Assembly: GCA_021790035.1 (NCBI GenBank)
Contig: JAJYIO010000034.1
Location: 1 to 11,660, forward strand
Direction of reading: 5' to 3'
Source of the DNA: a bacterium
GTDB lineage: Bacteria; Cyanobacteriota; Sericytochromatia; S15B-MN24; VGJW01
DNA: 11,660 bases
The notes beneath the pieces are model-generated. The model saw nothing but the letters and a program-made list of their open reading frames with translations. It was not told where the DNA came from and made no database searches. A program made the translations under genes and the position numbers. The stretch's first letter is position 1, and each line of letters opens with the position of its first letter. Shown here piece by piece: positions 6,383-11,660 of the stretch.

Positions 6383-7561
6383 ATGGCGAACTCGACAGGA
6401 ACGACGACGACGACGGGTGCCCACGTCGTCTGGGAGTCGCCCATCTTCAATCCGGGCGGCTTTGCCGATGAGGCGCGCAACTTCGTCTATCACCTGACGC
6501 GGCTCGGGATCGACGTCGCGATCCGACCCGTCGGCCTCAACACCGAGTTCTTCCGGGCCATGCTGCTGCCGGAACAGCGCGACGTTCTCGATCGGGCGCT
6601 GACGCTGACCGCGGGAGATCCCTTCATTTGCGTGCAGCACGGGGACCCGCAGGCATTCCACGCGGATCCGCACGCCCGCTACGTGATCGGTCGGGCGATG
6701 TACGAGACCGATCGGATTCCCCCGAGCTGGCTCGATTCCCTCAAGGTGCTGGACGAGGTCTGGGTCCCTGCCCGGTTCAACGTCGAGACCTTCCGGGCCT
6801 CGGGGCTGGAGATTCCCATCTACCGCGTACCCGAAGGTATCGATACCGACCAGTTCCGGCCGGGCCTACCGCCCCTGGTCCTGCCCGGGGCTCGCGGACA
6901 GATCTTTCTGTCGGTCTTTTCATGGCAGGTGCGCAAGGGCTGGGATGTGCTCTTGAGAGCCTGGGCCCTGGCCTTCACGGCCAGAGACGACGTGAGCCTG
7001 GTCCTGCGCACGTACTTGATGGAGCAGCCCGATCGCCCGGATGGCGCTCGGATCATCGACCAGGCCATCGATCGCTACCTGTCGGATAGCATAGGAATGC
7101 GGCGCGAGGACCTGGCTCCGATAGTGGTCCTGGCCGACACCGTGTCCGAGGCCGATCTGCCGCGGCTGTTCGCGTCCGCGGACTGCTACGTCGGGCCCTC
7201 CCGTGGCGAGGGGTGGGGACGCCCCTACATGATGGCCATGGCCTGTGGCCTGCCCGCGATCGCCACACGTTGGAGCGGCAACCTCGACTTCATGAACGAC
7301 GACAACAGCCTCTTGATCGAGGTAGAGGACCTGGTCCCGGTCCGTTCGCACCACCCGGAGCAAGCCGCTCACCTCTGGGCCGAACCCCGGGTCGAGCACC
7401 TCGCCAGCTTGATGTGGCAGGCCAGCCAGGACAGGGCCCTGGCGTCTCGTCTCGGACAGAAGGCCCGCTCGGACATGGTCGAGCATTGGAGCTGGCAGAG
7501 CGTGGCGCAGATAGCCTTGGACCGGCTCCATGAGATAAGCGACAGCCTGCCGATTGGCTGA
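6383..7561 (+). CDS. GT4-family (GT-B fold) glycosyltransferase
   Basis: The 392-residue cytoplasmic protein transfers sugar from a nucleotide-sugar donor to an unknown acceptor. Diagnostic segments are YETDRIPPSW followed by DEVWVPARFNVETF, the hinge strand FLSVFSWQVRKGWDVLLRAW, and the donor-site region PSRGEGWGRPYMMAMACG. In that last segment the usual E-x7-E motif has Glu276, but its second Glu is Met284. No membrane segment is seen. The ATG at 6383 is preceded by GGGG at short spacing; an in-frame GTG at 6377 would add two residues. The gene starts 22 bp after the cyanophycinase-like stop, so co-transcription is likely. A role in glycosylating an exported or surface component is inference from the partner's signal peptide only. 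Confidence 0.9.
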   Translation: MANSTGTTTTTGAHVVWESPIFNPGGFADEARNFVYHLTRLGIDVAIRPVGLNTEFFRAMLLPEQRDVLDRALTLTAGDPFICVQHGDPQAFHADPHARYVIGRAMYETDRIPPSWLDSLKVLDEVWVPARFNVETFRASGLEIPIYRVPEGIDTDQFRPGLPPLVLPGARGQIFLSVFSWQVRKGWDVLLRAWALAFTARDDVSLVLRTYLMEQPDRPDGARIIDQAIDRYLSDSIGMRREDLAPIVVLADTVSEADLPRLFASADCYVGPSRGEGWGRPYMMAMACGLPAIATRWSGNLDFMNDDNSLLIEVEDLVPVRSHHPEQAAHLWAEPRVEHLASLMWQASQDRALASRLGQKARSDMVEHWSWQSVAQIALDRLHEISDSLPIG

Positions 7562-7566
7562 GCCGC

Positions 7567-7595
7567 GGCCAGGGGGCAGTTTGTTGGACCTGGCC
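7567..7595 (+). terminator. Possible hairpin after the glycosyltransferase gene
   Basis: GGCCAGG and CCTGGCC (7-bp perfect arms, 15-nt loop) start 6 bp after the stop codon, in the gap before the convergent comEC. No T-tract follows. The rest of the 131-bp gap shows nothing recognisable. Confidence 0.3.
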
Positions 7596-7692
7596 GGGTG
7601 GCGGCCGGCAACGTGAGGCAAGGGATCGAAACGGGGGCGAGGTCTCGGCGAAGAGCTGAGAGCGGCGGCGTCGCGACCGGAAAAAGGTGGCA

Positions 7693-10398
7693 TCAACGAG
7701 CGACCGCCTCGGCCATCGAGGTCAAGCTCCAGGTGTGGCCGTCAGTGCGCAGGCGGATCGCGCCGTCGCGATCCGTCCGGTAAACCGGACCCCAGCACAG
7801 GAGCCGACGCAACGTGCCCGGATCGGGCTGACCGTAGGTGTTGTGCGCTCCGACGCTGATGACGCTGGCCTTGGGCCTGACCGCGGCGAGAAAGGCTGCG
7901 GTCGAGCCGAATCGCGAGCCATGGTGCGGGACCTTGAGGACGTCGGCGCGAAGCCGTGGGCCTTCGCTTGCGACCAGGCGGGCTTCGGCTTGGGCCTGCG
8001 CGTCGGCGGCCAGGAGGATCCGGCAGGCCCCGTAGGTGAGCTTGAGGACGACGCCGTTATTGTCGGGATCCGATCGCGTGTGGAAAAGGGACGGGCGAAA
8101 GGGAGCCAGGACGTCGATCCGGATGCCGTCCCACCATGCGACCTGGCCGGCGTGTACCCGGTCCAGGTCCGAACCGAAGGTGAGCGCGTTCTGGAGAAAA
8201 TGCTGGTAGATCGATCCCGGGTACGGCTGGCCGGCATCCCAGACGTGGTCGGCACCCAGACTGGCCAGCACGGCTGGCATGCCTCCTGCGTGGTCGGCAT
8301 GTGGCAGCGACAGAACCGCCAGCGACAGGTGCGTGCAGCCCAGACTCCAGAGCGCCGGCACCACGATGCCCTGCCCCGCGTCGTAGGCGAACGGGCCACC
8401 CGGTCCGGCGTCCACGAGGGCCCAGGCCCCGTGCGGGGAGCGGATGGCGATCGCGTCGCCCTGTCCGACGTCGAAAAACCAGAGCGAGAGAGCCGGCGCA
8501 GGTGGCCAGTAAGCCGCCGACAGGATGGCTCCGCCGCCGGTGACGAGCGCCGGTACCCGAAGGAGGCGCCACCTGCGCCCGGATGGGACGCGTGGTCGTC
8601 GCCGAGGTGCCGGTGGGGCAGCGCCGGCTTTGGCATGCCGTCCGTCCCCACGCGCGGCCCGACCTGGCGAGGAGGGGCCCAAGAGGGCGAGCATCGAGAG
8701 ATAGAGGCTCACCGTGGCCCAGGTCGGAAGCGTCGGGACGTGGACGGAGGCGCCGGGCCAGGAGTGCATCCAGGCCAGCCCGCCCCGCAGGCAGGCGATC
8801 AGGGGGCCGATGAGGAACCGCCCCGGCCAGGCCAGGGGCAGCCAGAGCAGGCCCAGGGTCGCGACGATGAATCCGATGTCGGTCAGCGCGACGATCAGCC
8901 ACTCGGCGAACCAGTTGGCAGGAAGCGACCAGAGAGAGAACTGGCCGAACAGCTGCAGCTGCAGCGGCAGGCACCAGAAGAACGCCGCGATCGCCGTGGC
9001 CAGGCCCTCTGCCAGCACCGAGCGCAGCTTGTGCCCCGCCACCTTGAAAACGTGGGGGGCTCCTGCCGGCGCCGTGGTACCTGGAGGCTCGATCGCCTGA
9101 CCTGGCCTGCCCAGGGCGAGATGGATGGCCGGCGCGGTCTCGAGCAGTCCCCAGGTGGCCAGGACGCTGAACTGGAACCCCATGTCGTGAATCAGCAGGG
9201 GGGTCGCCGCGAGCATCGCGATCGCGGACAGGAACAGGGCGCGACGTGCCGTGGCACGGCGGCCGGTGGCCAGAGCCAGGAGGGCGACACCCGACATCCA
9301 CGTGGCCCGCATGATGGATGGCGCAAATCCGCACGTTGCGGCGAAGAACAGGATCGCGATCGCGGCGACCGCGGCTCGGGCTGGCGGCGGGAGCCGCAGG
9401 CCGCCCGTGATCCAGACGAGCAATCGCACCAGTAGAGTCGTCTGCAGGCCGCTGGCTGCAAGGGCGTGGGCGAGCCCGAGATCGGAAAAGGCTTGTCGAG
9501 TGGTATCGTCGACCGGGACGGCCCCGGCTCCGAACAGCAAGCTGCCCATGAGGGCGCGGGAATCCTGCGAGAGGCCGGCGCCGAGGATCTGCACGCTGCG
9601 TTCCTTGAGGCGGATTGCCAGGGCCACGGGATGCCACCAGGGGACGGTCGAACCCAGCGGCTGGAACCGCTTGGCTCGACAGGTGGCGAATACCCCGTGG
9701 CTGGCGTAGTACGCCGCGAAGTCCGTCTCGCCGGGATTGCGAACCGGGCCCGGGACAGAGAGGCTGCCCACGATCTCGACCTGCTGGCCGAAGTGCGGTC
9801 GCTCTGGGGCGGCTGCCGGATTTGCCGAGCTGGAATCAGCGGCGATGGTGGAGCGATCCCGGCTCGGGTTCGGCGCAGCCTCGAGCCGGACCGCCAGGAG
9901 CCCGCTCACCGATCGCCGCTGCGGGAAGTCCACCTGCCGGGCGTGGAGCACGAACTTCCAGACGCCGTTGGCCAGGACCGGGTCCGTCGCGACGATACCC
10001 TCGATCCAGGCCAGCCGCTCGGGCGCGCTGGATGAAATGTCTGCCGGTCCTGGATGGGGAGTCCGAAGGCAAGCCCACTGGCCCGCCACGGGCAAGGCCA
10101 GGGCCAGGGCCACGCCAAACGCCCCCGGGCCCGTCGTCCAGAAGGGTACGGCCGGATGAGCGCCGTCGGGGGAGCGGCGCCGCGATCTCCTGGATCGGCC
10201 TCGCCCCCCGCCCTTGCGGGTCCGGAGAAGGCCGAAGATCCCCCAGGAATCCCAGATGCCAGCGCGGTGGGCCCAGGACCCGAGAAACCGGATTGCGAGC
10301 ACCAGGGCCAGCAGGGCTGCCAGCGGCAAGCCCCGGTCGGCTAGCGGTACCGCGCAGCCCAGCGCGGTACCGCTAGCCAGTCCCTCGAGCCAGCTCAC
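7693..10398 (-). CDS. comEC: ComEC/Rec2-type DNA uptake channel and nuclease
   Basis: The 901-residue inner-membrane protein carries transforming DNA into the cytoplasm. Two N-terminal membrane segments (about 8-58) are followed by a basic stretch (60-76) and another membrane segment (93-108). A DUF4131 OB-fold region (about 125-245) contains GPVRNPGETDFAAYYASHG. The Competence domain (about 265-580) has GSLLFGAG, HALAASGLQ and GFAPSIMRA. The C-terminal metallo-beta-lactamase domain (about 638-895) has FFDVGQGDA, H700-A-D702-H703, DNN, Asp799 and PHHGS (824-828). The usual SGLH reads SGLQ (Q319), and NxYGHP reads NTYGQP. The open frame extends upstream, but that part overlaps comEA out of frame and has no ComEC similarity. 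I chose the GTG at 10398 because it overlaps the comEA stop (GTGA), suggesting translational coupling. A perfect inverted repeat lies in codons 7-20. Confidence 0.93.
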   Translation of the reverse strand: MSWLEGLASGTALGCAVPLADRGLPLAALLALVLAIRFLGSWAHRAGIWDSWGIFGLLRTRKGGGRGRSRRSRRRSPDGAHPAVPFWTTGPGAFGVALALALPVAGQWACLRTPHPGPADISSSAPERLAWIEGIVATDPVLANGVWKFVLHARQVDFPQRRSVSGLLAVRLEAAPNPSRDRSTIAADSSSANPAAAPERPHFGQQVEIVGSLSVPGPVRNPGETDFAAYYASHGVFATCRAKRFQPLGSTVPWWHPVALAIRLKERSVQILGAGLSQDSRALMGSLLFGAGAVPVDDTTRQAFSDLGLAHALAASGLQTTLLVRLLVWITGGLRLPPPARAAVAAIAILFFAATCGFAPSIMRATWMSGVALLALATGRRATARRALFLSAIAMLAATPLLIHDMGFQFSVLATWGLLETAPAIHLALGRPGQAIEPPGTTAPAGAPHVFKVAGHKLRSVLAEGLATAIAAFFWCLPLQLQLFGQFSLWSLPANWFAEWLIVALTDIGFIVATLGLLWLPLAWPGRFLIGPLIACLRGGLAWMHSWPGASVHVPTLPTWATVSLYLSMLALLGPSSPGRAARGDGRHAKAGAAPPAPRRRPRVPSGRRWRLLRVPALVTGGGAILSAAYWPPAPALSLWFFDVGQGDAIAIRSPHGAWALVDAGPGGPFAYDAGQGIVVPALWSLGCTHLSLAVLSLPHADHAGGMPAVLASLGADHVWDAGQPYPGSIYQHFLQNALTFGSDLDRVHAGQVAWWDGIRIDVLAPFRPSLFHTRSDPDNNGVVLKLTYGACRILLAADAQAQAEARLVASEGPRLRADVLKVPHHGSRFGSTAAFLAAVRPKASVISVGAHNTYGQPDPGTLRRLLCWGPVYRTDRDGAIRLRTDGHTWSLTSMAEAVAR
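10339..10378. repeat. Perfect 17-bp inverted repeat at the start of comEC
   Basis: The arms are GGCTAGCGGTACCGCGC (10339-10355) and its exact complement (10362-10378), with a 6-bp spacer AGCCCA. On the comEC message this is a 17-bp stem with loop TGGGCT, starting 20 nt after the first base of the GTG. It encodes residues of the first membrane segment. No T-run follows, so it is not a standard terminator. A role in mRNA stability, in tuning comEC translation, or as a protein-binding palindrome is possible but unproven. Confidence 0.9.
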
Positions 10399-10979
10399 CG
10401 GACCAGGACGAGGGGAGCGATGCGAGCCAGGCGGCGATCGCCGATTCCGCTCACCTCCTCGAGCTCCTGGACCGAATGGAACCGTCCGTGCCGAGCGCGG
10501 TAAGCCAGGATCCGTGCCGCGAGGCCGGGACCGATTCCAGGTAGCTGCTCGAGATCGGATGCCGATGCGCGGTTGAGGTCGATCTTTCCGCCGGGTCCGG
10601 CGGTCTCGGTCGCTTGCCTGGAGTGGCGCTGCGGGGCCCGGATATGGCGGCCGGGGCCCTCTCGAACCGCAGCGCGCAGGTGTGACTGCGCCTGGTGCAC
10701 GCGAGCGGCTACCTGGTGGGCGGGCACCTCGAGGGATTCGCCGTCTTGGAGCTGGTCGGCCAGCTGGACCTGGTCGAGCGCGGCGTTGGCTGCCGGCCCC
10801 CCTGCGGCGGCTATGGCGTCCACGACTCGGGCCCCCAGCGGGAGGTGATAGAGGCCAGGACGCTTGACCGAGCCGAGCACGTCGACCGTCACGCGCTGCT
10901 CCACGACGGCGGGATCGGCCGGAGCGACATCCGACATCTGCAGGACGGCTGCGAGGGCAAGACATACCAGGATGGGCAC
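10395..10979 (-). CDS. comEA: ComEA-type DNA-binding competence protein
   Basis: The 194-residue protein binds incoming double-stranded DNA outside the cytoplasmic membrane and delivers it to ComEC. A short N-terminal hydrophobic segment (2-14) serves as signal or anchor. An SLBB domain follows (about 30-87; VTVDVLGSVKRPGLYHLP). A charged linker rich in Arg and Gln leads to a tandem helix-hairpin-helix domain (about 132-193) with IDLNRASASDLEQLPGIG and VSGIGDRRLARI, the classic ComEA DNA-binding motifs. The start is a GTG at 10979, supported by AAGAGGA about 6-7 nt upstream. The stop codon overlaps the comEC GTG by GTGA, so the two genes form an operon. A hairpin repeat lies about 130 bp upstream in the same orientation. 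Confidence 0.93.
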   Translation of the reverse strand: MPILVCLALAAVLQMSDVAPADPAVVEQRVTVDVLGSVKRPGLYHLPLGARVVDAIAAAGGPAANAALDQVQLADQLQDGESLEVPAHQVAARVHQAQSHLRAAVREGPGRHIRAPQRHSRQATETAGPGGKIDLNRASASDLEQLPGIGPGLAARILAYRARHGRFHSVQELEEVSGIGDRRLARIAPLVLVR

Positions 10980-11108
10980 GGATCGTTCCTCTTGGCGTGA
11001 GGCGCCCGGTGATCGGCGCGGCGCTCCGTCGATTTTTGACTAGAACATACTTGCGTGTCTACCGGGAAAGGCGTGACGTTCGGCGGTTCACCGGCTGGCA
11101 GGGGGGGA

Positions 11109-11243
11109 TTCTCCCTCACTTCGCTCGGGCGGTGACTCGAGGGAACCCGCCGGTTCCCTCGAACTCTCTCCGGCTGATGGCAAGCCGCTGCGTGGCTTGG
11201 CGCCGCAGGTGGCGAGGTTCGGGCTCTGAAGGCTGCCGTCCGC
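11109..11243 (-). repeat. Dispersed hairpin repeat, inverted copy upstream of comEA
   Basis: On the minus strand this matches 4290-4423; the 80-bp core 11109-11188 is 72/80 identical by my count. The 11-bp stem (arms 11137-11147 and 11152-11162, loop of 4) is unchanged in sequence. Flanks GCCACGCAGCGGCTTGCC before the stem and GAGTCACCGCCC after it also resemble the leader repeats at 1-127 and 2382-2508. It is oriented toward comEA. Confidence 0.85.
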
Positions 11244-11324
11244 GAGCGAGCTGCTTCGCCGCGTGGCTCGGCGGGCCCGTCCATTCAAACCGGGAACACG
11301 CTAACCGTCCGGCCGAGGGGCCGT

Positions 11325-11332
11325 GGTATGAT
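11325..11332 (+). promoter_or_regulatory. Possible extended -10 promoter for ylqD
   Basis: The motif is GGTATGAT: TATGAT (11327-11332) preceded by GTGG, about 125 bp upstream of the ylqD ATG. The -35 position shows no good match, so this is a hexamer-level call. Confidence 0.35.
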
Positions 11333-11457
11333 TGGGCGCCATCCTGGCAGTGCGGGTATTTTTGCCAAGGCGAGCCCAGAGGGCCGATCGGCGCCAGACG
11401 GATGGCTGGTCCGGAGATCGCGTTTTTTCCTGCTCCAAGAGAGGAGTCACAGCCCAG

Positions 11458-11660
11458 ATGTCTCAGAACTTGAGTTTGCGCCGTCAGGTCTTGATCAAGG
11501 CGGTCGTCACCGAACAGTTCAAGCAGGCTGCCGCCGCCGAACTCCAGACCGCGTTGCAGCAGGTCGACGAGCAGTTCCAGCAGCTCGAGTTCCAGGCGCG
11601 TCGGGCTGTTGCAGAGATCGAGAAGAAGGGGACCCCCGAGCAGCAGGCTCAGCTCAAGGC
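11458..11660 (+). CDS. ylqD: YlqD-family protein, 5' part (cut by window edge)
   Basis: The first 67 codons are visible. The protein is rich in Gln, Glu and Ala and probably helical. The segment QQLEFQARRAVAEIEKK matches the pattern typical of cyanobacterial YlqD proteins (a short beta-type start with LRRQVLIKAVVTE, then a coiled coil). The family is small and cytoplasmic, with no established function. The ATG at 11458 has GAGGAG (11441-11446) upstream at 11-nt spacing. The gene diverges from comEA-comEC. The similarity is from memory of the family and is short, but the pattern is distinctive. Confidence 0.75.
   Translation, partial: MSQNLSLRRQVLIKAVVTEQFKQAAAAELQTALQQVDEQFQQLEFQARRAVAEIEKKGTPEQQAQLK

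Larger units (their letters stand above)
10980..11457. other. 478-bp divergent intergenic region, comEA / ylqD
   Basis: The region holds the comEA ribosome site next to 10979, an AT-rich patch at 11033-11060 that may contain the comEA promoter (no convincing -35/-10 pair seen), the inverted repeat copy at 11109-11243, and the ylqD leader. The leader contains T-runs at 11349-11353 and 11423-11428, and the palindrome GCCGATCGGC at 11383-11392. Open frames here translate the repeat and look spurious. Confidence 0.7.

Noticed and set aside
7687..9435. 582-codon plus-strand frame opposite comEC
   Set aside because: The comEC frame has all family motifs over the same stretch. The opposite frame is low-complexity Arg/Gly/Gln-rich.
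10399..10965. Extended N-terminus of ComEC
   Set aside because: The extension overlaps comEA out of frame and is Arg/Pro-rich with no ComEC similarity. The GTG at 10398 with the GTGA overlap is more natural.
11383..11430. Intrinsic terminator or attenuator before ylqD
   Set aside because: The palindrome GCCGATCGGC and the T-run at 11423-11428 are about 30 bp apart, so they do not form a stem followed directly by a T-tract.

Overview
The window is GC-rich (my rough estimate is 65-70 %) and carries six convincing protein genes. They are a large surface lipoprotein, a glycerol kinase, a secreted cyanophycinase-like protein with a duplicated domain, a GT4 glycosyltransferase, the DNA-uptake pair comEA-comEC, and the 5' end of a ylqD-family gene. 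Two clues point to the cyanobacterial lineage. The YlqD fragment has the cyanobacterial-type pattern around LEFQ-RRAVAEI, and the palindrome GCGATCGC (the HIP1 octamer known from cyanobacteria) occurs nine times. No photosynthesis gene is seen. With the high GC, I infer a non-photosynthetic cyanobacterial relative such as Sericytochromatia/Tanganyikabacteria, but this is inference only.

Layout: 1-122 is a leader repeat directly in front of the lipoprotein gene (123-2330, +). 2331-2544 holds a second, orphan copy of that leader. glpK runs on the minus strand (4110-2545). A 504-bp divergent intergenic region (4111-4614) contains a tandem pair of another form of the same repeat. The cyanophycinase-like gene (4615-6360, +) and the glycosyltransferase gene (6383-7561, +) are 22 bp apart and look like one operon. 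After a 131-bp convergent gap come comEC (10398-7693, -) and comEA (10979-10395, -), which overlap by GTGA and are probably translationally coupled. A 478-bp divergent region with another inverted copy of the repeat leads to ylqD (11458 to the window edge, +).

The strongest unexplained signal is the dispersed hairpin repeat, about 110-135 bp long. Its copies share flanks but have different stem arms that still pair, with compensatory changes. Three copies lie upstream of, and in the same orientation as, the lipoprotein gene, the cyanophycinase-like gene and comEA. Other points of note are the second cyanophycinase domain, in which all three catalytic positions are lost, and a perfect 17-bp inverted repeat inside the first codons of comEC.

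Functionally, comEA/comEC would bind DNA and carry it across the inner membrane. GlpK feeds glycerol into central metabolism. The cyanophycinase-like protein and the lipoprotein are probably exported. No single pathway joins all six genes.
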